A program made the position numbers and the translations under genes. DNA of 64,000 nucleotides from Gemmobacter sp. (GTDB lineage: Bacteria; Pseudomonadota; Alphaproteobacteria; Rhodobacterales; Rhodobacteraceae), in the NCBI RefSeq assembly GCF_034676705.1, contig NZ_JAUCBS010000013.1, positions 2,398,501 through 2,462,500 on the forward strand, written 5' to 3'. Shown here one piece after another: positions 1 through 7,394 of the stretch. Positions within the stretch are counted from its first letter, which is position 1, and the number at the start of each line of letters is the position of its first letter. The notes under the pieces are model-generated. The model saw nothing but the letters and a program-made list of their open reading frames with translations, searched no databases and was not told the DNA's origin.

Positions 1-318
1 AGCCGGCACCGTCTGCACCATCAGGATCCGCCGGCTGACCGTCATCGCACCGTAAATCCCGGCCACGGCAACGCAGAGCAGGAAGAACACCTGAAACTCC
101 GCCCCCTCGGCGCCCCGGATCAGGCCCCAGATCAGGCCGGCGGCCAGGAACCCATTATACAGGCCCTGATTGGCCGCCATCACCCTGGTCAGCGCCGCGC
201 GTTCCGGCGTCAGGCCGAACGCCTTCATGCCGGCGGGCTTGTCCCACAGCACCATTTCCAGCACGACGATATAGATGTGGATGGCCGCCACCACGGCGAC
301 CAGAACCGATGCCAGCAT
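1..318 (-). CDS. DUF1304 family membrane protein (3' end cut by window)
   Basis: The readable 106 residues start MLASVLVAVVAAIHIYIVVL and match the small DUF1304 integral membrane family (usually about 120 residues), so only the last dozen or so residues lie outside the window. Four hydrophobic stretches can be seen, around residues 1-20, 50-68, 75-90 and onward. The family motif region (LEMVLWDKPAGMKAFGL, then MAANQGLYNGFLA) is intact. The function of the family is not established; it is an inner-membrane protein. It is transcribed away from the META-domain gene, with a 123-base divergent spacer. The ATG at 318 is the first in frame ahead of the hydrophobic segment. Confidence 0.85.
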   Translation of the reverse strand, partial: MLASVLVAVVAAIHIYIVVLEMVLWDKPAGMKAFGLTPERAALTRVMAANQGLYNGFLAAGLIWGLIRGAEGAEFQVFFLLCVAVAGIYGAMTVSRRILMVQTVPA

Positions 319-441
319 TCCCGCTCTCCTGCCCGTGGACTGCCGGGCCACGGTGCGCCGGGCGCCGGGCACGATCAAGCCCTTTCGCCCCGGCCGCGCG
401 GCCGCTAGTCTGGGCGCCGGCCCGTTGCGAAAGGATGCCCG

Positions 442-834
442 ATGCCCGCACGTCTTGCCCTGCCCTTGCTGCTGGTCGCGCTGGCCGCCCTGCCCGCCGC
501 GGCCCAGACCCTGACCGGCGCCGAATGGCATGTGGTCGATCTGGCCGGCACCGCGCCCACGCCTTCTGCCGCGCCCACGCTGACCTTTACCGCCGATGGC
601 AAGGTCAGCGGCCATTCGGGCTGCAACCGCTTTGCCGGCGGCTGGGCGCAGGACGGCTTGCAACTGACCTTCACCGCCATGGCCGGCACCCGCATGGCCT
701 GCGAACCCGCACGGATGGAGGTCGAGGCCGCCATGCTGCGCGCGTTCGAGGGCGTGACGACCGTGGCCCTGACCCCCGGCGGCGCGCTGGAACTGCTGGG
801 TGCCGATGGCCTGTTGATCCGCGCGGTGCGATAG
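442..834 (+). CDS. META-domain (HslJ-like) secreted protein
   Basis: This 130-residue protein has a cleavable signal peptide (residues 1-21, ending AAAQ) followed by one META domain (DUF306). The domain is recognised from the opening LTGAEWHVVDL, the central GHSGCNRFAGGW motif and the TRMACEP segment. META domains occur in HslJ, linked to novobiocin resistance in E. coli, and in many uncharacterised envelope proteins; the molecular role is unknown. There is no lipobox cysteine at the cleavage site, so a soluble periplasmic location is inferred. The gene stands alone between the divergent DUF1304 gene and tRNA-Leu. Confidence 0.8.
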   Translation: MPARLALPLLLVALAALPAAAQTLTGAEWHVVDLAGTAPTPSAAPTLTFTADGKVSGHSGCNRFAGGWAQDGLQLTFTAMAGTRMACEPARMEVEAAMLRAFEGVTTVALTPGGALELLGADGLLIRAVR

Positions 835-894
835 GCCCCTGCCCATCGGCGCAGCACTGGTCTATATCGGTCGCGGGCCGGGATTCGGCCCCGT

Positions 895-1199
895 GCGGAC
901 GTGGCGAAACAGGTAGACGCAGCAGACTTGAATGATTGAGTGCCCATGGGGAAACCCGTGGTGCAGAACCGCTCAAAGTCGGGGAAAGCTTACGGGCGCT
1001 TGCGCCCCTGCCAATCCCGAGCCAAGCCCCTGCTACGGGGAAGGTGTAGAGACTGGACGGGCGGCGCCTGTAGCCCTGCGGGGCCATGGCGAAGGGACAG
1101 TCCAGACCACGAACGCCGAAAGGCGGCGGCGAAAGCCGAAGTGGTATGAAAATCTGCCTCCTTCTGGGAGTACGGGTTCGATCCCCGTCGTCCGCACCA
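895..1199 (+). tRNA. tRNA-Leu(UAA) split by a group I intron
   Basis: Exon 1 is 895-929 and exon 2 is 1149-1199. Joined, they give an 86-base type II tRNA. The acceptor stem is GCGGACG/CGTCCGC with discriminator A and an encoded CCA end. The anticodon stem is GCAGA/TCTGC around the loop CTTAAAA, so the anticodon is UAA. The D arm contains GGTAGACGC, there is an extra arm of about 13 bases, and the T arm is ACGGG/CCCGT. Discriminator A plus a long variable arm fits leucine and excludes serine. Left unspliced, the loop would be misread as UGA; removing the intron after U34 restores UAA. Confidence 0.93.
930..1148 (+). ncRNA. Self-splicing group I intron in the tRNA-Leu anticodon loop
   Basis: The 219-base intron lies between U34 and A35 of tRNA-Leu(UAA). 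The 5' exon end ACTT (926-929) pairs with the internal guide GAGT (938-941), giving the expected U-G wobble at the splice site. The last intron base, 1148, is G. Core strands resemble those of cyanobacterial and plastid trnL introns: CCAATCCCGAGCCAAG at 1011-1026 (P4 region), GGTGTAGAGACT from 1043 (P7 5' side) and ACAGTCC at 1097-1103 (P7 3' side). P2 ends in a GAAA tetraloop. The 3' domain ACCAC/GTGGT (1106-1110 with 1141-1145) encloses two further GAAA-capped hairpins. No homing endonuclease is encoded. This fits subgroup IC3. Confidence 0.9.
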
Positions 1200-1280
1200 C
1201 CCTCCGGCAGGGTGTACCGATCAGAACTGATCGACATTTGGGAAGCCGGCGGCGCGTGCTGCCCGCCTTCCCTTCTTGCG

Positions 1281-1340
1281 GCTTTCATCTGTCCGCAAAT
1301 ATCCCACGGGGTGGTCTGGAGGGGTGTGAAACCCCTCCAG
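1281..1340 (-). repeat. Interspersed GGGATATTTG element with hairpin
   Basis: Read on the minus strand, a hairpin (stem CTGGAGGGG/CCCCTCCAG, loop TTTCACA, 1316-1340) precedes CCCGTGGGATATTTG and the tail GGACAGATGAAAG (ending at 1281). It belongs to a family of about 17 copies in this window. It lies between the convergent tRNA-Leu and LysR genes, where it could act as a terminator. Confidence 0.7.
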
Positions 1341-1382
1341 CGGCCAGCCAGGGGCGCCCCCATGTCCGACCGTCGATCCTGC

Positions 1383-2303
1383 CTATGCCCCCCCGGCCTG
1401 CCCGCGCGCCCGCAAGCTGGCGGTTTCGCCGGCCAGCCAGTCGCGGAACGCGACCACCGGCGGATAATCCGCCCGCGCCTCGGGCCAGACCAGCCAGTAA
1501 CTGCCTGTGCCACTTACCGTTTTTCCCGGCAGTGGGCTTAGCCGCCCCTCGTCGATCTCGGGCGCGGCAAGGAATTCGGGCAACAGCGCAATGCCCAGCC
1601 CGTGGATCGCGGCCTGGGTCATGGGGGCGAACTGGTCGAACAGCATGCCGCGCGGCAGGGGCGATACCAGCCCATGGGCACGGAACCATTCGGGCCAGGC
1701 GGTGGGCCGCGTCTCGATCTGCAACAGCGGCAGGCCCTGCACATCGTCCGATTGGCGGATGGGATGGGCGCGCAGGAAATCCGGCGCGGCACAGGCCACC
1801 AGCGTTTCGTCGAACAGGTGCAGATGCCCGGCCCCGCGCCAGTCGTCCACCCCGAAATGGATTGCCGCATCAAAGCCTTCGGCGGCAAAGTTGAAGCGTT
1901 TCAGCCGCGTGGCCAGGTTGATCGTGATGCCGGGATGCGCCGACAGGAACCCCGCCAGACGCGGGGCCAGCCAGCGGGTGCCGAACGCCGGCAGGATGGC
2001 CAGGCTGAGAACCCCGCCACCCGGATTGGCCGCCAGTTCCATCGACGCCCGCGCGATCAGATCCAGCGCGCGGGAAATGTCGCGGCCATAGGCGCGCGCC
2101 GCCTCGGTCGGGATCAGGCGGCGGCGTTCGCGCACGAACAGCGGCTGGCCGATCTGCGATTCCAAGTTCTGCACCAGCCGGCTGACCGCCCCTTGCGTCA
2201 GGTCCAGCTCGCGCGCGGCGGCGGCGGTCGAGCCCGAACGCAAGACGGCCTCGAACGCGGTCAGCAGGCTGACCGAAGGCAGGAAACGGCGCGGGCGGCT
2301 CAT
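1383..2303 (-). CDS. LysR-family transcriptional regulator (GcvA-like)
   Basis: The protein is 306 residues, the normal length for LysR regulators. An N-terminal winged helix-turn-helix spans about residues 8-68 (GSTAAAARELDLTQGAVSRL, then LESQIGQPLFVRERRRLIPT), followed by a linker and an effector-binding domain at about 95-295. It is divergent from gcdH, with 101 bases between the starts, the usual LysR arrangement with its target. By that context it probably controls gcdH and senses a lysine or glutarate catabolite; the effector cannot be read from sequence. It resembles the GcvA/AmpR branch more than CbbR. The ATG at 2303 is the only start that keeps the full helix-turn-helix. Confidence 0.9.
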   Translation of the reverse strand: MSRPRRFLPSVSLLTAFEAVLRSGSTAAAARELDLTQGAVSRLVQNLESQIGQPLFVRERRRLIPTEAARAYGRDISRALDLIARASMELAANPGGGVLSLAILPAFGTRWLAPRLAGFLSAHPGITINLATRLKRFNFAAEGFDAAIHFGVDDWRGAGHLHLFDETLVACAAPDFLRAHPIRQSDDVQGLPLLQIETRPTAWPEWFRAHGLVSPLPRGMLFDQFAPMTQAAIHGLGIALLPEFLAAPEIDEGRLSPLPGKTVSGTGSYWLVWPEARADYPPVVAFRDWLAGETASLRARGQAGGA

Positions 2304-2404
2304 GTCATATGTGTTTTGCGCATGGATTGACGCCCAGATAACGTTGGAACGCCGGGTTTGCCAAGCCTATACCTCATGCAATCCCTGAAGCCACGAGGAA
2401 TGCC

Positions 2405-3625
2405 ATGACCGAGCGCCCGAAACTGAAAGCCAAGGATGCCCCCGACCTGACCCGGTTCGACTGGGAAGATCCCTTCCGCATGGATGCCCAGCTGACCGAG
2501 GATGAACGCGCGATCCGCGACTCGGCCCGCACCTATGCGCAGGAAAAGCTGCAACCCCGCGTCATCAAGGCCTTTGCCGAAGAATCGACCGACCCGGAAA
2601 TCTTCCGCGAGATGGGCGACATGGGCCTGCTGGGCGTGACGATCCCCGAGGAATACGGCGGGCTTGGCGCCGGCTACGTCGCCTATGGCCTGGTCGCCCG
2701 CGAGGTCGAGCGCGTGGATTCGGGCTACCGTTCGATGATGTCGGTGCAGTCGAGCCTCGTGATGTATCCGATCTATGCCTATGGGTCGGAAGAACAGCGC
2801 AAGAAATACCTGCCGAAACTGGCCAGCGGTGAATTCATCGGCTGCTTTGGCCTGACCGAACCCGATGCCGGGTCGGACCCTGCCGGCATGAAGACCGTCG
2901 CGAAGAAAACCGCGAATGGCTATGTGCTGAACGGGTCGAAGATGTGGATCTCGAACGCGCCGATCGCGGATGTGTTCGTGGTCTGGGCCAAGTCCGAGGC
3001 GCATGGCGGCAAGATCCGCGGCTTTGTGCTGGACAAGGGCATGAAGGGCCTGTCGGCACCCAAGATCGGTGGCAAGCTGTCCTTGCGTGCCTCGATCACC
3101 GGCGAGATCGTGATGGAGAACGTCGAGGTCGGCGAAGATGCGCTGCTTCCTTACGTCGAAGGGCTGAAGGGCCCGTTCGGCTGCCTCAACCGCGCGCGCT
3201 ATGGCATTTCCTGGGGCGCGCTTGGCGCGGCCGAATTCTGCCTGCACGCTGCCCGCCAGTATGGCCTGGACCGCAAGCAGTTCAACAAGCCGCTGGCCCA
3301 GACGCAGATCTTCCAGCTGAAGCTCGCCAACATGATGACCGAGATTTCGCTGGGCCTTCAGGCCTCGTTGCAGGTCGGCCGGCTGATGGACAGCGCCAAT
3401 GCGGCGCCGGAAATGATTTCCATCGTCAAGCGCAACAACTGCGGCAAGGCGCTGGACATCGCCCGCTGGGCCCGCGACATGCACGGCGGCAACGGGATTT
3501 CCGAGGAATTCCAGGTGATCCGCCATATGGTGAACCTGGAAACCGTGAACACCTATGAAGGCACCCATGACGTGCATGCCCTGATCCTGGGCCGCGCGAT
3601 CACCGGGTTGCAGGCGTTCTACTGA
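2405..3625 (+). CDS. gcdH: Glutaryl-CoA dehydrogenase
   Basis: This 406-residue FAD-dependent acyl-CoA dehydrogenase oxidises and decarboxylates glutaryl-CoA to crotonyl-CoA, the late step of lysine and tryptophan breakdown. It passes electrons to ETF in the cytoplasm. Visible family features are the N-terminal helical domain with LGVTIPEEYGGLGAGYVAYG, the beta-domain FGLTEPDAGSDP and KMWISNAPIADVFVVWAK, and the C-terminal NTYEGTHDVHALILGRAITG. The last carries the catalytic glutamate (about residue 385) in the context specific to GcdH. The upstream GAGGAA Shine-Dalgarno supports the start. Hairpins and a repeat element follow the stop. Confidence 0.95.
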   Translation: MTERPKLKAKDAPDLTRFDWEDPFRMDAQLTEDERAIRDSARTYAQEKLQPRVIKAFAEESTDPEIFREMGDMGLLGVTIPEEYGGLGAGYVAYGLVAREVERVDSGYRSMMSVQSSLVMYPIYAYGSEEQRKKYLPKLASGEFIGCFGLTEPDAGSDPAGMKTVAKKTANGYVLNGSKMWISNAPIADVFVVWAKSEAHGGKIRGFVLDKGMKGLSAPKIGGKLSLRASITGEIVMENVEVGEDALLPYVEGLKGPFGCLNRARYGISWGALGAAEFCLHAARQYGLDRKQFNKPLAQTQIFQLKLANMMTEISLGLQASLQVGRLMDSANAAPEMISIVKRNNCGKALDIARWARDMHGGNGISEEFQVIRHMVNLETVNTYEGTHDVHALILGRAITGLQAFY

Positions 3626-3631
3626 GGGACA

Positions 3632-3722
3632 CCGGGGGGCGGCCGCCCCCCGGACCCCCTGCCCGAAGGGGGCCCACGGGCCCCCTTCGGAAACCCCCGT
3701 GGGTATTTGAAAAAAGGCAAAG
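3632..3722 (+). terminator. Tandem hairpins and GGGTATTTG element after gcdH
   Basis: A 22-base perfect palindrome (3632-3653, centred on CGGCCG) is followed by a hairpin with a 13-base-pair stem and two-base loop (3663-3690, CCGAAGGGGGCCC with its complement). Then comes CCCGTGGGTATTTG with an A-rich tail (3697-3722). The stems fit a terminator for gcdH, and the last part is a divergent copy of the interspersed element. A weak T run means factor-independent activity is uncertain. Confidence 0.6.
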
Positions 3723-3788
3723 CAGGCACACTGCCTGCGGGACAACGATCCCGGACCGGACAAGCCGGGACAAGGGAGGGAGCCGCCG

Positions 3789-5972
3789 ATGCCGCGCTCG
3801 CAGATCGTTCACGACAACTTCCTGCGCCGGGTGCCGGTGGGGGATTTCCCGGCCGGCCGCGCGCCGGCCCCGGGGCTGACGGCCGAGACGGCGGTTGCCA
3901 TCTATCGTGCGCAGGTCGAAAGCCGCGCGCTGGATTTGCAGGCGCGCGCCATGCAGAAGGCGGGCCAGGGGTTCTATACCATCGGATCCTCGGGGCACGA
4001 AGGCATGGCGGCGGTCGCGGCCGCGCTGCGCGTCGATGACATGGCGTTTCTGCATTACCGCGATGCCGCCTTCCAGATCGCCCGCGCCGGCCAGGTGCCG
4101 GGGCAGACGCCGGTCTGGGACATGCTGCTGTCCTTCGCCTCGTCGTCCGAGGATCCGATTTCTGGCGGGCGGCACAAGGTGCTGGGATCGAAGGTGCTGA
4201 ACATTCCGCCCCAGACCTCGACGATCGCCAGCCACCTGCCCAAGGCGGTGGGGGCGGCCTACAGCCAGGGGCTGGCGGCGCGGCGGCCACCCGAACACCG
4301 GCAGCTGGCCCCCGATGCCATCGTCATGTGCAGCTTCGGCGATGCCTCGGCCAACCATTCGACGGCGCAAGGCGCCTTCAACACCGCGCAGTGGACGGCC
4401 TATCAGAGCATTCCCCTGCCGCTGCTGTTCGTCTGCGAGGACAACGGGATCGGCATTTCCACCCGCACGCCCAAAGGCTGGATCGAGGCGACGTTTTCCG
4501 CCCGGCCGGGGCTGAAATACTTCAAGGCCGATGGCCTCGATCTGTATGAAACCCATGCGGTGGCGAAAGAAGCCGCCGACTGGGTGCGCAGGCGGCGCAA
4601 ACCCGCCTTCCTGCATCTGCGCACCGTGCGGCTTTATGGCCATGCCGGCGCCGACCTGCCGACCACCTACATGGCCAAGGACCTGGTCGAGGCCGAAGAG
4701 GCGAACGACCCGCTGCTGCATTCCGTGCGCCTGATGGCCGAGGCCGGCGCGCTGGACCCGGCCGAGGCGCTGGCCATCTACCTCGACACCCGCGAACGCG
4801 TCGCCCGTGTCGCGGCCGAGGCGGTGACACGGCCCCGGCTGTCGGATGCCAAGGGTGTCATGGCCTCGCTGATCCCGCCACGGCGGGATTGCAAGCCCAC
4901 CAACGGCCCCGAAGCCGAAGCCCGGGCCGAGGCCTTTGGGCCCGAGCTGAAGCAGATGGCCGAGCCGCAGATCATGTCCAAGCTGATCAACTGGGCGCTG
5001 ACCGACCTGATGCTGGAACATGGCGAAATCGTCCTGATGGGCGAGGATGTCGGCCGCAAGGGCGGCGTCTATGGCGTGACGCAAAAGCTGCAACAGCGCT
5101 TCGGCCCCGACCGGATGATCGACACGCTGCTGGATGAACAATCCATCCTGGGGCTGGCGATCGGGCTGGCGCAGAACGGCTTTCTGCCGATGCCGGAAAT
5201 CCAGTTCCTGGCCTATCTGCACAATGCCGAAGACCAGCTGCGGGGCGAGGCGGCGACGCTGCCGTTCTTCTCGAACGGGCAATACACCAACCCGATGGTG
5301 CTGCGCATTGCCGGGCTGGGCTACCAGAAGGGGTTTGGCGGGCATTTCCACAACGACAATTCGGTTGCGGTGCTGCGCGATATTCCGGGGCTGATCCTGG
5401 CCGTGCCCTCGGACGGGGCCGAGGCGGTGCGGATGCTGCGCGAATGCGTGCGCCTGGCGCGCGAGGAACAGCGGCTGGTGGTGTTCCTGGAACCCATCGC
5501 GCTTTACCCGATGCGCGACCTGCTGGACGACAAGGACGGCGGCTGGATGCGGACCTATCCGCCGCTGGGCGAGCGCACGGAAATGGGCACGGTGGGCCTG
5601 CATGGCGATGGCACCGATCTGGCCATCGTGACCTTTGGCAATGGCGTCTATCTCTCGCGGCAGGCGCAGGCCGATCTGGCGGCCGAGGGTATCGCCGCGC
5701 GCGTCATCGACCTGCGCTGGCTGTCGCCGCTGCCCGAGGCCGCGATGCTGGAAGCGGTGCGCGGCTGTGGCCGGGTGCTGGTGGTGGACGAATGCCGCCG
5801 CACCGGGGGCGGCCCGTCCGAGGCGGTGGTCAGCGCGCTGACGCTGGCCGGGGTGACCGGCATTGCGCGGCTGGCGGCCGAAGACAGTTTCATCGCCACC
5901 GGCCCGGCCTATGCCGCCACCATGCCGTCCCGCGCCCAGATCGTCGCGGCGGCCAAGGCGGCGCTGGCGTAA
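3789..5972 (+). CDS. Fused alpha/beta E1 component of a 2-oxo acid dehydrogenase complex
   Basis: The 727-residue protein joins the E1 alpha and beta chains that are usually separate in branched-chain 2-oxo acid dehydrogenases. The N-terminal half carries the thiamin-diphosphate motif GDASANHS (about residue 184) ending in FVCEDNGIGISTRTPKG. The C-terminal half (from about 400) carries the beta-chain signature LMGEDVGRKGGVYGVTQKL and the EIQFLAYLHNAEDQLRGE segment. It decarboxylates a 2-oxo acid and passes the acyl group to an E2 lipoyl protein that is not in this window. Branched-chain substrates or 2-oxoadipate are possible; nearby gcdH and the saccharopine-dehydrogenase-like gene favour a lysine link, but this is inference. 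The GGGAGGG ahead of the ATG supports the start. Confidence 0.88.
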   Translation: MPRSQIVHDNFLRRVPVGDFPAGRAPAPGLTAETAVAIYRAQVESRALDLQARAMQKAGQGFYTIGSSGHEGMAAVAAALRVDDMAFLHYRDAAFQIARAGQVPGQTPVWDMLLSFASSSEDPISGGRHKVLGSKVLNIPPQTSTIASHLPKAVGAAYSQGLAARRPPEHRQLAPDAIVMCSFGDASANHSTAQGAFNTAQWTAYQSIPLPLLFVCEDNGIGISTRTPKGWIEATFSARPGLKYFKADGLDLYETHAVAKEAADWVRRRRKPAFLHLRTVRLYGHAGADLPTTYMAKDLVEAEEANDPLLHSVRLMAEAGALDPAEALAIYLDTRERVARVAAEAVTRPRLSDAKGVMASLIPPRRDCKPTNGPEAEARAEAFGPELKQMAEPQIMSKLINWALTDLMLEHGEIVLMGEDVGRKGGVYGVTQKLQQRFGPDRMIDTLLDEQSILGLAIGLAQNGFLPMPEIQFLAYLHNAEDQLRGEAATLPFFSNGQYTNPMVLRIAGLGYQKGFGGHFHNDNSVAVLRDIPGLILAVPSDGAEAVRMLRECVRLAREEQRLVVFLEPIALYPMRDLLDDKDGGWMRTYPPLGERTEMGTVGLHGDGTDLAIVTFGNGVYLSRQAQADLAAEGIAARVIDLRWLSPLPEAAMLEAVRGCGRVLVVDECRRTGGGPSEAVVSALTLAGVTGIARLAAEDSFIATGPAYAATMPSRAQIVAAAKAALA

Positions 5973-6049
5973 TGCTCCCGCAGGGGGCTACCCTGACGGG
6001 CAGCCCCCCTTGGGCCGGGCGCCGCTGGCGCGGCGCGCCTGCCGCGGGC

Positions 6050-6103
6050 GGGTATTTTCAGCAAGGTGAAAGCGCCTTTGGTTTCACCTTGCTGCAAATA
6101 CCC
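6050..6103. repeat. Head-to-head pair of interspersed elements forming a long hairpin
   Basis: The left arm (6050-6071, GGGTATTTTCAGCAAGGTG then AAA) and right arm (6082-6103) are 22 bases each. They are complementary except at one position, with a ten-base loop. Both arms are copies of the GGGTATTTG...AAGGTGAAA element. The pair lies between the E1 gene and the acyltransferase gene, where it may end transcription or set mRNA stability. Confidence 0.75.
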
Positions 6104-6144
6104 ATTCAACGGTGCCACTTGCGGGCGGGTCGAGGAGGAAAGCA

Positions 6145-7167
6145 ATGAAAGCGGTGGTGGTCTGCCCGGGGCGCGGCACCTATGGCAAGGGCGAACTGGG
6201 CTCGCTCCTGCGGCTGCACGGGGCCAAGCGCGATCTGCTGGCCGGATACGAGGCGATCCGCGCCGAGGCCGGGCAGGACAGCCTGACGGCGCTGGATGGC
6301 GCGGCGCGGTTCGAGGTGGCGCGGCATACGCGGGGCGACAATGCCTCGGCGCTGATCCATGCCATGACGGTGGCCGATGTGCGGGATCTGCGCGGGGTCG
6401 AGGTGGTGGCGGTCACCGGCAACTCCATGGGCTGGTATTCCGCGCTGGCCGTGGCCGGGGCGCTGGCCCCGGTCGAGGGGTTCCGGCTGGCCAACGGCAT
6501 GGGCGCGCTGATGCAGGCGGCGCTGATCGGCGGGCAGCTGGTCTATCCGCATATGGGCGATGACTGGCGCCCCGATCCGGCGCGCAAGGCCGGGTTGCTG
6601 GCGCTGGTGGGCGAGATCGGGGCGCGTCCGGGGCATGTGTTTGCCCTGTCGATCGACCTGGGCGGCATGCTGGTGCTGGCGGGGAACGAGGCGGGGCTGG
6701 CCGCGTTCGAGGCTGCGGTGCCGAAAGCGGGGCAGTTTCCGCTGCGGCTGCCCAACCATGCCGCCTTTCACACCGCGCTTCAGGCCCCCGTGGCAGCACA
6801 GGGGCAGGCAGCGTTTCGGGGCCTGCCCTGGCAGCAGCCGAAGGTGCCGATGATCGACGGCCGGGGCGAGATCTGGTGGCCGCGCGCCAGCGATCTGGGC
6901 GCGCTGGCCGATTACACGCTGGGGCATCAGGTGGTGGCGGCCTATGACTTCACCCGTGCCATCGCGGTGGCGGCGCGCGAATTCGCGCCCGATCTGTTCA
7001 TCGTGACCGGCCCGGGCACCACTTTGGGCGGAGCGGTGGCGCAAAGTCTGGTGCTCGCAGGCTGGCGCGGCATGAGGTCCAAGGACGACTTCATGGCCCG
7101 GCAGGCCGAACGCCCGCTGCTGGTGTCGATGGGGCGCGAGGATCAGCGCGGGCTGGTGACTGGTTAA
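6145..7167 (+). CDS. FabD-like acyl transferase domain protein
   Basis: This 340-residue stand-alone acyltransferase is of the malonyl-CoA:ACP transacylase fold. The nucleophile elbow reads TGNSMGWYSALAVAG (Ser about residue 94, GNSMG in place of the usual GHSLG). The second catalytic histidine lies in LPNHAAFHTAL (about residue 208). The substrate-carboxylate arginine region is not clear, so malonyl specificity is doubtful. It sits between the E1 and saccharopine-dehydrogenase-like genes, suggesting a degradation-linked acyl transfer rather than fatty-acid synthesis, though this is inference. The start at 6145 has a strong GAGGAGGAA site five bases upstream and begins the conserved MKAVVVCPGRG strand; an in-frame start 33 bases earlier has no such site. 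Confidence 0.8.
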   Translation: MKAVVVCPGRGTYGKGELGSLLRLHGAKRDLLAGYEAIRAEAGQDSLTALDGAARFEVARHTRGDNASALIHAMTVADVRDLRGVEVVAVTGNSMGWYSALAVAGALAPVEGFRLANGMGALMQAALIGGQLVYPHMGDDWRPDPARKAGLLALVGEIGARPGHVFALSIDLGGMLVLAGNEAGLAAFEAAVPKAGQFPLRLPNHAAFHTALQAPVAAQGQAAFRGLPWQQPKVPMIDGRGEIWWPRASDLGALADYTLGHQVVAAYDFTRAIAVAAREFAPDLFIVTGPGTTLGGAVAQSLVLAGWRGMRSKDDFMARQAERPLLVSMGREDQRGLVTG

Positions 7168-7169
7168 GG

Positions 7170-7259
7170 GCGAGGGGCCAGCCCCTCGCGCTCCCCGATC
7201 AAGGGGGGCGGCTGCCCCCCTTGATGATCCCCCTGCGGGTATTTCAGGCAAGATGATGC
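7170..7259 (+). terminator. Two hairpins and a GGGTATTTC element
   Basis: Hairpin one has a nine-base-pair stem (GCGAGGGGC/GCCCCTCGC, 7170-7189). Hairpin two has a twelve-base-pair stem (ATCAAGGGGGGC with its complement, 7198-7225). They are followed by CTGCGGGTATTTC and the tail GGCAAGATGATGC (to 7259). They lie just after the acyltransferase stop and probably end its transcript. A degraded inverted copy may follow at about 7286-7316. Confidence 0.6.
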
Positions 7260-7394
7260 ACAGCCCGGGCCATAGTGCCGGCATTGCGCATCATTCTGCC
7301 GAAAATTTGCAGCATAACGCGCGAAGTGACGCGCCGATCCGGCAGGTTCCTGCGCCAATGTGTCCCCGACACGCGCATACGAAAGGGACATGCC

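Noticed and set aside
895..1199. tRNA-Ser(UGA) read directly from the 5' anticodon half
   Set aside because: The discriminator base is A, and the U-G splice-site pair plus terminal G place the intron after U34, giving the anticodon UAA.
2300..5603. Long minus-strand open frames opposite gcdH and the fused E1 gene
   Set aside because: The plus-strand genes have full catalytic motifs. The antisense frames are His/Gln/Arg/Gly-rich shadows without ribosome sites.
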